64,000 nucleotides of DNA, taken from NCBI GenBank assembly GCA_025454755.1, contig JALONV010000011.1:1-64000 (forward strand), in the 5' to 3' direction. The notes below the pieces were generated by a model. It did not search any database. It worked only from the letters and a program-made list of their open reading frames with translations, and was not told the origin of the DNA. Within the stretch, counting starts at the first letter, position 1. Every line of letters begins with the position of its first letter. The DNA is from Bacteroidales bacterium. GTDB taxonomy: Bacteria; Bacteroidota; Bacteroidia; Bacteroidales; VadinHA17. Below are positions 29,889 to 39,250 of this stretch, piece after piece. A program made the translations under genes and the position numbers.

Positions 29889-32800
29889 TCATTCCACCAG
29901 CACAAATGCTGCCCAGTAGAACGGGTCATACTTCTTTCTCATCTTCTGCTGAGCTGCCCTGAAACCTTCCCTGACATTCATGCCCCTGAGGCAACTTGTA
30001 TAAAAAAGCTTCATGAGCTCTGAGGTCGCTTCATCCGGGACCTGCCACAGGCTCATGACTGTATACTGCACCCCTGCCATTCTGAATGCACGCTGCAGAC
30101 CATAAACACCCTCCGATCCTTTAATGTCGCCCAATCCTGTTTCACAGGCCGACAATACAACAAGCCTGGTGTTGCTTAAATCGGTACTTGAGACTTCGTA
30201 TGCCGTCAGTATGCCATCCCCGGTTCCCGGCACAAGACCCGGATTCTTCCATGTGGTGCCTGCCCCGGCCAGCAGGATGCCGGAACGCATGAGCGGATTC
30301 TCAGAGCTCATGAAAGCAGATCTGCCTGCCTTTCCCCCTCGGAAAGAGACTTCTCCCCCGTCCGCCGGCTTTTCCTTTATCTCTGGAAAGAAATAACCAT
30401 GGGAGGCAATATGGATTATTTCAGGTGATCTCTGCCCTTCGGACAGGTGACTGAACGACTCCTCCGTGGCATTCTGCCCGGTGTATACTGAAGGAGACAT
30501 TCCCTTTTTTCTGAAGATCTTCTCAATATCCGAGACTTCAGAAAGCGTTCCCGGCAGATATGGCCAGCCGGCACCCCTGCTCTCAATGGGAATACTGATG
30601 TTCCCATGTTGCTGCAAATCAATTTCAGGTTTTGAATACTGAAGGGAGAGCGCTCTGATATTTGCAGTGTCGACATCATATTCAATTCCGCCATATAAAA
30701 CCGCCCTGAAACTATCAGCTATTTTTACTTCAGGGTTCTCCTTTTGTACGCAGATCTTTGTGCTGCTAACAATGTTGAGCTTGTATTTCTCCGATAATGA
30801 AATGTTTTCCGGGTAAGCAATTGCATCAAAGGCCACTTTATACAACAAACCGGACGGTGAAAGATAAACGGTGCTGATGTCCTTTAGCATCGTATCAATC
30901 GGCTGCCAGATGAGCCAGTAAAGCTCATCCTTCAGTGATGATCCTCCTTCTTCAGCTTCCGGGGGGACCTTCCAGCTATACAGCCGTGTAATATATGACG
31001 GATCACCTGTAGCCTGCGGCGTTGAGACAAGCTTCTTCAGTTCCCTTTCTTCAAAAAGCCATACCATCTTTGGAAACTCATAATCCTTTCGCAGGACAAG
31101 TGCGCAATAGAATATGTCGTCAGTCCAATGACCTCCGTTAAAAAACCGGAAATCAATATATTCGATGGCTGCCTCATTTGGCTTTAGCGCATGCCTTACA
31201 TCCTGCCATTTCAAATTTGTCAGCCCCGTCAGGTTTTCAACTCCGGGCAGATCCTTTCCCCGTTCAATCAGCTCTTTTTCCAGCCTGTTGCTGACAGATT
31301 CCAGGGTATCGGAATTTCTAACCCTCTCTGCAACCGGGGTTGTGTAGAGGACAGACAGTTTCTCATGGACATCCATGTACTGATCGTAAATACTGACCAG
31401 CAGGCTGTCGTCGCTTTCAGCTACAGCTTTGCGGAGCGCTACATTGCCTGCCAGCAGCATCCCCTTGTGGGCAAGCTCGTTGTCGTATGAGATCCCTGCA
31501 AGTGAAGGATTCTGTTTATTTCTTTTAAGAAAGAGGGAGTTATAGAGCTCAAAATGAAATGAGATCCTGTTCTCAAGGAATTGTTCCTTTTCATTTTCGG
31601 AAAGAAATGAAAAGTTCCTCCTGATCTGGTTGTTCAGGTTATTATTGGCTTTAAGGATAAAAGGTTCTGCTTTTTCATATTCGCCCGCTTTATCATACAT
31701 GATTGCGAGGCTTATCAGAGAACCGGCATATTCAGGATGATCGATGCCGAGAGTTCTTTCCCTTATACCAAGAGCTTCTTTAAAAAGCTGTTCCGCCTTT
31801 GAATAATCTCCTGAGTTTCCATACAATGAAGCCATATTGGTCAGCGACGTGGCATAGCTCGGATGGTCCGGACCGAGTGCATTCTTAATTATACCGGAAG
31901 CTTCTGTTAAAAGAGGTTCGGCTTTTAAATAATCTCCCCCGTCCAGGTACAACGAAGCCAGGTTGTTCAGGGAGAGGGCATATTTTTCATGGCCTGTGCC
32001 GAAAGCTCTTTTCATGATGTCAGCAACTTCAATAAAAAGAGGTTCTGCCTTATCGTAATTCCCTGTTTCGCTGTACAGGTGAGCCAGGTTGTTCAGTGAA
32101 GTGGCATAGTCAGGATGATCAGGGCCAAGCCTTTTCTTATTGATATTCACAGCTTCGATATAAAGTGGCTCTGCCTTTTTAAAATTGCCAATTTCTTTAT
32201 ATAATACAGCCATGTTGTCCAGCGACTCGGCATAAACCGGATGCTCTGTCCCCAGTGATTTCCTCCTGATGTCGAGAGACTGGATGAAAAGGGACTCGGC
32301 TTTTTCATAGCTGCCGGTCTTTTTATATAAAGCCGCCAGGTTATTCAGCGTCTGGGCGTAATCTGGATGATCGGGGCCCAACACCTGTTTCCTGATTTCA
32401 GAAGCTTTCAGGAAGGTCTCTTCAGCCTTATTGTATTCTCCGATCTGATCATACAATAATCCCAGGTTGCTCAGAGACTGGGCGTAAAGAGGATGTTCTT
32501 CAGTCCCGAAGGTTTTCTTTTCAAGTGCCAGGACTTCGAGCATAAGGGGCTCCGCTTTCTTATAATAACCGGTGTTGAAATAAAGATATGCAAGGTCGTT
32601 GATTGATGCAAGGTTATAAGGATGGTCAGGTCCGAGAGTCCTCTTTTTAATATTCAGGGATGTTATATACAAAAGCTCTGCTTTAACATAATTGCCCATC
32701 TGGTAATATACTTCCCCCAGGTTATTCAGGAAAATGCCATAAGCAGCATTGTCGGTTCCAAGGGATCCTTTAATGACCTCAAGCGCTTCAGACATGTATT

Positions 32801-33308
32801 TCTCTGCATTCGGGAAATCACCTGTTTTCTGGTAGAGCATCCCGATATTATTCAGTGACTGAGCATAATTCAGATTACTTTGCCCCGGCGATTTCTTCCT
32901 GATCTCAACTGATTCGAGAAGAAGTGTTTCCGCCTTATCATATATCCCCGTGTCGAAATAAAATGCCGCCAGGTTATTCAATGCTGTTGCGAAATCTGCC
33001 TGGTCTGTCCCCGGTATTTTCCTGGCTATTTCCAGGGCTTCTTTCAGGAGCGGTTCTGCTTTGTCGTACTGGCCTGTCTGTTTGTACAATAAGCCCAGGA
33101 TGCCTGTAGCCTCGATATAATTGTGATGCTCCCTGCCGGATTCTTTTTCCGCCTGTAATATTGCTTTACCAGCTAATTCAACAGCACCGGTAATGTCTCC
33201 CTTTGAAAATGATTCCGACACTTTCAGGCTTAGCTCCTCGAAAGTCTGGGAAAAGAGAGGGCCAAAAGCAAAACCGGTTATTATCAGGGCAAGAATAAAT
33301 TTTTTCAT
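29889..33308 (-). CDS. Secreted TPR-CHAT domain protein (caspase-like HetF/CHAT family)
   Basis: Signal peptide; 12 kinesin-light-chain-like 42-aa TPRs; C-terminal EIIHIASHGYF (His) and LVVLSACETGLGDIKGSEGVYGL (Cys) plus FYWAAFVLVE. Confidence 0.92.
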   Translation of the reverse strand: MKKFILALIITGFAFGPLFSQTFEELSLKVSESFSKGDITGAVELAGKAILQAEKESGREHHNYIEATGILGLLYKQTGQYDKAEPLLKEALEIARKIPGTDQADFATALNNLAAFYFDTGIYDKAETLLLESVEIRKKSPGQSNLNYAQSLNNIGMLYQKTGDFPNAEKYMSEALEVIKGSLGTDNAAYGIFLNNLGEVYYQMGNYVKAELLYITSLNIKKRTLGPDHPYNLASINDLAYLYFNTGYYKKAEPLMLEVLALEKKTFGTEEHPLYAQSLSNLGLLYDQIGEYNKAEETFLKASEIRKQVLGPDHPDYAQTLNNLAALYKKTGSYEKAESLFIQSLDIRRKSLGTEHPVYAESLDNMAVLYKEIGNFKKAEPLYIEAVNINKKRLGPDHPDYATSLNNLAHLYSETGNYDKAEPLFIEVADIMKRAFGTGHEKYALSLNNLASLYLDGGDYLKAEPLLTEASGIIKNALGPDHPSYATSLTNMASLYGNSGDYSKAEQLFKEALGIRERTLGIDHPEYAGSLISLAIMYDKAGEYEKAEPFILKANNNLNNQIRRNFSFLSENEKEQFLENRISFHFELYNSLFLKRNKQNPSLAGISYDNELAHKGMLLAGNVALRKAVAESDDSLLVSIYDQYMDVHEKLSVLYTTPVAERVRNSDTLESVSNRLEKELIERGKDLPGVENLTGLTNLKWQDVRHALKPNEAAIEYIDFRFFNGGHWTDDIFYCALVLRKDYEFPKMVWLFEERELKKLVSTPQATGDPSYITRLYSWKVPPEAEEGGSSLKDELYWLIWQPIDTMLKDISTVYLSPSGLLYKVAFDAIAYPENISLSEKYKLNIVSSTKICVQKENPEVKIADSFRAVLYGGIEYDVDTANIRALSLQYSKPEIDLQQHGNISIPIESRGAGWPYLPGTLSEVSDIEKIFRKKGMSPSVYTGQNATEESFSHLSEGQRSPEIIHIASHGYFFPEIKEKPADGGEVSFRGGKAGRSAFMSSENPLMRSGILLAGAGTTWKNPGLVPGTGDGILTAYEVSSTDLSNTRLVVLSACETGLGDIKGSEGVYGLQRAFRMAGVQYTVMSLWQVPDEATSELMKLFYTSCLRGMNVREGFRAAQQKMRKKYDPFYWAAFVLVE

Positions 33309-33434
33309 AGTAATTTTTTGTAAATAACTGATATGCTTTGCAAATACAAGTTATGAATTATGAATGGAACAGGATTAAAAATTCAACAATTAACTATAAT
33401 CTTACTATTTTTACATAAACAAAAAGCTACCGGT

Positions 33435-33785
33435 ATGAAAATCATTTCTATCGATCAGGTTGAAAAGAAGAGAGTCGAAATGGAGGGGGCAAATGGTGCC
33501 TGGAAACAACTCCCGTTGGGAAGCAAGGATGGTGCCCCGGTATATTCTTACAGGGTATTCTCCGTCGAACCAGGCGGAAATACACCTTACCACCAGCACC
33601 CTTACGAGCACATGAATTTCGTTATAGAAGGCCAGGGCGTACTTGTAAATGAGCACGGGGATGAACAGCCTTTAAAGGCTGGGGATTTTGCCATTGTGCA
33701 TCCAAACGAAAAACACCAGTACAGGAACACTTCACCGGATGAAGTATTCAAAATGATCTGTGGAGTTCCGAAAGAATTTGAATAG
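33435..33785 (+). CDS. Cupin-domain protein
   Basis: PYHQHPYEHMNFVIEGQGVLVNEHGDEQPLKAGDFAIVHPNEKHQYRN; an internal ATG at 33435 gives the typical N-terminus MKIISIDQVEKK. Confidence 0.85.
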   Translation: MKIISIDQVEKKRVEMEGANGAWKQLPLGSKDGAPVYSYRVFSVEPGGNTPYHQHPYEHMNFVIEGQGVLVNEHGDEQPLKAGDFAIVHPNEKHQYRNTSPDEVFKMICGVPKEFE

Positions 33786-33819
33786 CATCATCCTGTAGGC
33801 GTGACAATTTTTTTTTGGT

Positions 33820-33900
33820 CAAAGTTTTGCTTACTCGATTCTGACGTTCATATCTGCAGTCCGAAAAGTAGACACAATAGCTCATCCCGATAACTATGGG
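33820..33900 (+). repeat. Promoter + tRNA 5' remnant, copy C
   Basis: AAAGTTTTGCTTACTCGATTCTGACGTTCATATCTGCAGTCCGAAAAGTAGACACAATAGCTCATCCC aligns to copies at 39040, 40571 and 41175. Confidence 0.7.
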
Positions 33901-33994
33901 AAAATGCAGAAAGCAGTAAACGCTTTCATGAATATGAAGAAGTTTGAGATTGACAAACTTCTCTGACTGAACGTATATTCAACAATAAAAATGA

Positions 33995-34023
33995 AAATCC
34001 CGCACCTCTGAAATGCGGGATTT
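33995..34023. terminator. Rho-independent terminator-like hairpin
   Basis: AAATCCCGCA-cctctgaaa-TGCGGGATTT. Confidence 0.75.
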
Positions 34024-34096
34024 CTACTTCTAAATCACTCTATTTCTTACACACATAAAAAATCTTTTGTTTTTTTTAAAATTTCTGCAAAAAAAC

Positions 34097-34128
34097 TTGA
34101 CTTGTATTATTTAATAGTTATATCTTTG
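34097..34128 (+). promoter_or_regulatory. Bacteroidota-type promoter for the 34170-38934 operon
   Basis: TTG (34097) about 21 nt before TATCTTTG (34121-34128), matching TTTG/TAnnTTTG. Confidence 0.5.
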
Positions 34129-34169
34129 TATAGTTTATTATTTATGAAGTATATAAAACTCTGGTAATC

Positions 34170-34988
34170 ATGGCCCACAAATCAAAAATCAGAATGTCGA
34201 TAGGATGGATCTACCCGATAGGGATATTCTCTTCCTATATATTACTGTTACTTGAATATCAACTCAGGCGGATGCTTTTACAAAACGGAAATGCTGTCTG
34301 GGGAGTACCATACATAACTATAATACTCGTTGCGCTGATGTTCATAGTTTTGGGAATTGTACAATGGTTCCGGTACAGGAACTGGATCTATCCTGTCCTT
34401 GGATTTCTTATGGGTTTAACCATAATACAGGTATCATTCATTTTCCCTGATCATGACAATCCCGGAATATTTGGACTGACCTATTTTATATGCTTCATCC
34501 TGATCATTCTGTTTATTCTCATTAACTGGAACTCTTTATACAGTCACGAAAGATTTGAAATGAACTCGAGGCGGCTTTTTCGTCTTGCTTCCGAGAGGAT
34601 CATCAGGACGGACAATGGCTATACCGAAAGGCCTTATTCGGGAGGGAAAGCAGAGTGCACAAAGGACGAATTACTGGGTTTTGTCAGATTCCTTCATGGT
34701 AACTATATAATAAAACCTTTCTATTACGAGGGCTATGTCTGTCTCTCATTCTCCATGAATACAAGCCTTATTGTTATTCATGAAGGCAAGGAAGTAAGTC
34801 ATGTAATGATCGGGTACGATGGCAGCGTGACGGTTAAGGTATCCGACAAGGATTACATGGACTACCGCGAAAAGCTGAGCTTTGACCAGCTCTGTGCTTC
34901 TCTTGCAGATATCTTCACAAGGTTCCTTGAATATTATAGGAAAGGACTTGAATCAAGAATTATGATCGAATTGAAATCAGCCAAATAA
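34170..34988 (+). CDS. Uncharacterised membrane protein, paralogue of 37503-38321
   Basis: N-terminal TM segments; C-terminal domain FTERP/YTERPYSGG...SFDQLCASLADIFTRFLEYYRKG shared with the second paralogue. Confidence 0.75.
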   Translation: MAHKSKIRMSIGWIYPIGIFSSYILLLLEYQLRRMLLQNGNAVWGVPYITIILVALMFIVLGIVQWFRYRNWIYPVLGFLMGLTIIQVSFIFPDHDNPGIFGLTYFICFILIILFILINWNSLYSHERFEMNSRRLFRLASERIIRTDNGYTERPYSGGKAECTKDELLGFVRFLHGNYIIKPFYYEGYVCLSFSMNTSLIVIHEGKEVSHVMIGYDGSVTVKVSDKDYMDYREKLSFDQLCASLADIFTRFLEYYRKGLESRIMIELKSAK

Positions 34989-34990
34989 TC

Positions 34991-35090
34991 TGGTTGCTGG
35001 TTGCTGGTTCTGAATAATCAGGAAACAAGCAACCCACCTTCGCCAAGGCTTTGGTGGGCAGGCAAGCAACGAGCAACAAGCAGCAAGTAA
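34991..35090. repeat. GCAAC/GTTGC hairpin repeat carrying an internal CCTTCGCCAAGG palindrome (35033-35058)
   Basis: tggttgctggttgctggttc ... aaacaagcaac [cccaccttcgccaaggctttggtggg] caggcaagcaacgagcaacaagcagcaag. Confidence 0.7.
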
Positions 35091-35101
35091 AAAACAGCAC
35101 C

Positions 35102-37498
35102 ATGAAAAGAAATTTTAAATCACCCAAACAAATCCTGCTCACCTGCACGATCCTCCTTTCAGGATTGGCCGGTGCCCAGGATTTGAATCCCTGCAAAACA
35201 GGAGGAAAGACCTGTTATTTCGGGGTGGAAATGAATGATGTCCTCTGCGGATACGCCGTTGAGACTTACTGTGACGGTATGCTTAATGGAAAAGAAGTCC
35301 GGTTTATATACTCGGATGTGATTCTTAAAATGTCAGCCCTGGGTACAGATATGGATGGGGGTTTCAGGTGGAAACATGTTATAGATCCTGTCACTAATAA
35401 AGCCATGGAGATCCAGGTAGATGTAATTAACGGGGAATCGGTCGTTACAACACAAACGAGGATCACCGGTGATACCGCATGGTTCAGCAGTCATACCTCA
35501 GGTGTAAAAAAAGCCATTCACATCGATCCTGATGTGATTTTTACATCTCTATCCTGGTATCCTCATCTTTATAACGATTTCATAAAAATGAAGGGAACGG
35601 AAAAGAGGTATAATGTTTATGATCCGTTAAAAGGAGAAGTTACTCAAATGGGATATGTACTGAAATCAGAAGAAACCATAGAGTTGAGTGATTCTTCATT
35701 CCAAACGATGGTCCTCGAGGAAACAGAATACACTACAGGTATCAAAACCATCCTCTGGTTGAATAAAGCGGACGGTTTTAACGTTAAGGCTGTTGTGGCA
35801 GGAAGAAGAAATATTTATTTCGCCGACAGATCAGTAACCAGCAGGATAACCTTTGCAAATATTGATAATGAACTATTTGCAAAGGTTGACAGGAAAATCC
35901 CTGATATAATGAACCTTTCATGGCTCAGGGTAAAGGCGAAACTCAACTCATACGGCGAAGAAATAACTGAACAGGATCTTAATTACCCGGGACAGAAATT
36001 TGATGGCAAAGTATCCGGGAGTTTAATTGACGGAATATTTGAAATTAAACCAGTCAGGTACACAGGAAAAAACGCCCCGCCTTTTCCTCCGGATTTTAGT
36101 AAATCCCCTGAGCTGATAAAGTATCTCGAACCTGAATTAGTTATAGAATCTGATGATCCGCTGATTATTTCGGAGGCTGCCAGGATTACTGCAGGTTCAA
36201 AAGACTCTTGGGAAGCAGCAGTGCGGCTTGGTAAATGGGTGGCTGAAAATATTGCCGGTGTGTTGCCCGGAGGTATTTCTGCTATTAATACTTTAAAAAC
36301 GCGCGAAGCTGAATGCGGCGGCCATTCCCGGTTGCTAACTGCCTTCTGCAGGGCAGTCCGGATACCTGCCAGAGTGGTTGTTGGCTGTATGTACACCTCA
36401 TATCACTCCGGCGGTTTCGGACAACATGCCTGGACCGAGGTTTACATGGGTGATACAGGCTGGATCCCCCTCGATGCCACTATCAATGAACCGGATTATA
36501 TAGATGCCGGTCATATTAAACTGGGTGAAAAAGCAACCTTTCGTCCGGTAACTATGGAAGTTCTTGACTTCAGGTCACTATCCGATGAATCTGAAACAAA
36601 TATTTCTGACGACATCAGAGCTCTTACAGGTAGCTACATGAACGTTGAATTGTACAGGATGTTTAAGATTATTGAAAGGAACGGCGGTATTGCCATCGAT
36701 ATCCCCGGAAGGGCTGTCCTTGATCTTAATCTGCCTGATAACGAGGGAAAATGGTTCCCAAAAATGACACGGGAAATAAGTCTGAAGCCAGAAAATATTG
36801 AAAAAGGCAAAGCTGATAAAATTATCTTACATCAGTACTTCAGGCTAAGGAAAATGTCATCTCCCGATTCAGTTATTAATAAAATCCCGGAAGAATTCAG
36901 GAAATATGCGGGCAATTATCAGTTTGCTCCCGCCAGGCTTTCTCTGGACGTTATGTTTGACAATGGTGCTCTTACAACACAGGAGCCGCTTGGAAGATCA
37001 AAAGGCAGAGTAAGCTATTTGAAAACGGGTGATTCCTGGATTGACAAGACCGGATCCTATCAGATCGCGTTTATAGCCGGGAATGATAATGAGATAACTT
37101 CACTGAACCTTACAGTCGGGCTTGAATTCCTGAGGGGTGAGCCGGTAACCAACGCAATGGAACCTGTCATTAACCAGTCAGGTGTTGAAGCCGGATTGAA
37201 AAAATATGATGAGATAAAAAGTTCAGGAAACAGCAATTATTTCTTTTCGGAACAAATGCTGCATCAGCTGGGACACAACCTGTTAAAGAAAGAGAGGTTT
37301 GATGACGCCATAATGGTTTTTCTTAAAAATGTTAAGGAATACCCTGATTCATTTATTGCAAATGATGCTCTTGCTGAAACATATATGAAGAATGGAGATA
37401 ACAAGCAGGCTGTCAAATACTTTAAAGCTGCAGTGAAGCTTAATCCGGATTATGAGTATGGTTATAAAATGATTGAAGAACTGAAACAAAAAAAATAA
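35102..37498 (+). CDS. Secreted transglutaminase-like protein with C-terminal TPR
   Basis: Signal peptide from ATG 35102; transglutaminase core ECGGHSRLLTAFCRAVRIPARVVVG...GQHAWTEVYMGDTGWIPLDAT; C-terminal TPR. Confidence 0.85.
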   Translation: MKRNFKSPKQILLTCTILLSGLAGAQDLNPCKTGGKTCYFGVEMNDVLCGYAVETYCDGMLNGKEVRFIYSDVILKMSALGTDMDGGFRWKHVIDPVTNKAMEIQVDVINGESVVTTQTRITGDTAWFSSHTSGVKKAIHIDPDVIFTSLSWYPHLYNDFIKMKGTEKRYNVYDPLKGEVTQMGYVLKSEETIELSDSSFQTMVLEETEYTTGIKTILWLNKADGFNVKAVVAGRRNIYFADRSVTSRITFANIDNELFAKVDRKIPDIMNLSWLRVKAKLNSYGEEITEQDLNYPGQKFDGKVSGSLIDGIFEIKPVRYTGKNAPPFPPDFSKSPELIKYLEPELVIESDDPLIISEAARITAGSKDSWEAAVRLGKWVAENIAGVLPGGISAINTLKTREAECGGHSRLLTAFCRAVRIPARVVVGCMYTSYHSGGFGQHAWTEVYMGDTGWIPLDATINEPDYIDAGHIKLGEKATFRPVTMEVLDFRSLSDESETNISDDIRALTGSYMNVELYRMFKIIERNGGIAIDIPGRAVLDLNLPDNEGKWFPKMTREISLKPENIEKGKADKIILHQYFRLRKMSSPDSVINKIPEEFRKYAGNYQFAPARLSLDVMFDNGALTTQEPLGRSKGRVSYLKTGDSWIDKTGSYQIAFIAGNDNEITSLNLTVGLEFLRGEPVTNAMEPVINQSGVEAGLKKYDEIKSSGNSNYFFSEQMLHQLGHNLLKKERFDDAIMVFLKNVKEYPDSFIANDALAETYMKNGDNKQAVKYFKAAVKLNPDYEYGYKMIEELKQKK

Positions 37499-37502
37499 CA
37501 TA

Positions 37503-38321
37503 ATGTACTTACCAAGAAAATTAAAACAGGACAATAGTATAACAGGTCTCGTACCTGCACTGATATGTCTGTCAATCGGCGCTGTTATATGGGTGTTGAT
37601 CGGTCCGGAGGAAGCATTATTATCAGTTGCCGCGTTTTATTTTTTGTATGCAGGATTCTCATTCTGGATTTTTTTACGGACACGTAATATGAGTTTCCTT
37701 GCGGCTTCTATGTGGCAGTTGTTATTCGGCGTTTTTCTTGTAACACGACCTGACCATCCTTTAATAATCGTACCAGATGAAAAAGTTTCCGGGATGGTGG
37801 TTGTTTTACTTCTGGCTTCAACTGTGTGGCTTCTGTATTTTCTTTTTACGAAAAGAGCAAAATGGAAAGGTCGTGAGGTATTTGAGCTTGCCTCAATGGC
37901 TATTGAACCTCTGCCGGACGGATTTACTGAACGCCCTCGTCCTGCTGGAAGTATCAGTTATACCAGGGATGAGCTTATGGGATTTTCAGCATTCCTGAAC
38001 CGTAACCTGGTAGCAATGCCATATTATGAAGACAATAGTGTTGTCTTCGTTCCTGTAAAAATGGGCGATGAGTTTAGTTTTTTGCTTAATCGTGAAAAGT
38101 TCAGACATAACAGGAGCTGGATAGCATTCGATTTTCATGGGAATGTCACCGTTAATATTTCACGCAAAGATTACCTTGACTATAAGGAAGAACTCTCATT
38201 TGATCAGCTTTGCGGGAATTTCGGGAACTTATTCATTCAGTTCATGGAGTATTACCGGAAGGGTGAAGCTGAAAGAATATTATATAAGCTGAATGAACTT
38301 GGATTGGGTTTAACATCTTAA
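37503..38321 (+). CDS. Uncharacterised membrane protein, paralogue of 34170-34988
   Basis: FTERPRPAGSISYTRDELMGFSAFLNRN...DYLDYKEELSFDQLCGNFGNLFIQFMEYYRKG. Confidence 0.75.
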   Translation: MYLPRKLKQDNSITGLVPALICLSIGAVIWVLIGPEEALLSVAAFYFLYAGFSFWIFLRTRNMSFLAASMWQLLFGVFLVTRPDHPLIIVPDEKVSGMVVVLLLASTVWLLYFLFTKRAKWKGREVFELASMAIEPLPDGFTERPRPAGSISYTRDELMGFSAFLNRNLVAMPYYEDNSVVFVPVKMGDEFSFLLNREKFRHNRSWIAFDFHGNVTVNISRKDYLDYKEELSFDQLCGNFGNLFIQFMEYYRKGEAERILYKLNELGLGLTS

Positions 38322-38334
38322 TCATTTCAGGGCG

Positions 38335-38934
38335 GTGGATTTTAAAGAAGCATCAAAACTCGGCTCATGCCTCTCTAAGGATTATGCCGAAGGTCTTTTC
38401 AGGCTCCTTGTTACATATGAAAGCATTTCATCATCTGAAGCAGCTTCACGTCTGAACCTCCATATTAAAACCGTTCAGGATTTTATGGAAGATCTGTTCA
38501 GCCTTCAGATACTGGACAGGGAAGAAGTATATGAGGGAAAGCGCCCCTATTTCAGATATAAGCTGAAGGTGAAAAAAATATTCTTTGAAATTGACCTGGA
38601 GTCATTTCCCGGGGATGAACCTGTTACTGATGCCAGGTTAAATCTGAAGATCAGGGAAAGAAAGAATGCCGGAGTAAGGTTTACAACATCCAGAAGCAAT
38701 GATTATATAAGTAATGTTGTTATATGGGCGGGTGAAGGCCGTAACCGGACAGAAAGAAAAATCAATCTTTCGATGCCGCAGGGCAAATTCTTATTTCACC
38801 TGCCATTCCCGACCGCTGATTTTATAACCGTAAAGGATATCATGAATAAAGCCGGTATTGATGATACAAATACACCCGAGATTGTTGATATCGTATTTGT
38901 AATGATTGAGTTCGGGGTAATAGAAATCCTTTAA
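38335..38934 (+). CDS. Winged-helix-type predicted regulator (GTG start)
   Basis: LFRLLVTYESISSSEAASRLNLHIKTVQDFMEDLFSLQILDREEV resembles a wHTH; starts 14 nt after the previous stop. Confidence 0.65.
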   Translation: MDFKEASKLGSCLSKDYAEGLFRLLVTYESISSSEAASRLNLHIKTVQDFMEDLFSLQILDREEVYEGKRPYFRYKLKVKKIFFEIDLESFPGDEPVTDARLNLKIRERKNAGVRFTTSRSNDYISNVVIWAGEGRNRTERKINLSMPQGKFLFHLPFPTADFITVKDIMNKAGIDDTNTPEIVDIVFVMIEFGVIEIL

Positions 38935-39039
38935 ATAACAAAGAGGTTAGTCATAATAAGTATTTCCGCCACCTTATCGTGTTTCATAAGTTTAATAATT
39001 TAACGATTGCCGCTATCTTTCTGAATTTTTAAGAATATA

Positions 39040-39145
39040 ATTTTGTGTACTCAATTTTGGAATAAATATCTGCAGTCCGAAAAGGAGACTCAATAGCTCA
39101 TCATGATAACATCAGGTAACTATTGGTACGATTCCCGGTTATAAT
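39040..39145 (+). repeat. Promoter + tRNA-like remnant, copy D
   Basis: ATATCTGCAGTCCGAAAAGGAGACTCAATAGCTCATC matches copy C; downstream acgattcccggttataa resembles a T-arm. Confidence 0.65.
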
Positions 39146-39194
39146 AATTTAATGAAAAAGGGTATTAATCGTTTTTTTTAATTAAGATTTATTT

Positions 39195-39237
39195 ATTACG
39201 CATTATTGCGTTACGCATTTATGCGTATATTTGTAAT
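39195..39237. repeat. Upstream flank repeat of the ATPase gene, overlapping a TATATTTG promoter element
   Basis: ATTACGCATTATTGCGTTACGCATTTATGCGTATATTTGTAA. Confidence 0.7.
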
Positions 39238-39250
39238 TCAATTTCAAAAA

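Noticed and set aside
30000-33308. TPR-CHAT considered as the Csx29 component of a type III-E CRISPR system
   Set aside because: It has a signal peptide, no gRAMP/Cas gene or CRISPR array is present nearby, and secreted TPR-CHAT proteins are a separate group.
35051-35101. N-terminal extension MVGRQATSNKQQVKNST of the transglutaminase ORF
   Set aside because: Encoded by the GCAAC repeat/palindrome; the internal ATG at 35102 gives a proper signal peptide.
39206-39250. N-terminal extension MRYAFMRIFVIQFQK of the ATPase ORF
   Set aside because: Overlaps the flank repeat and promoter; family N-terminus begins at MIKRENPFRYG (39251).
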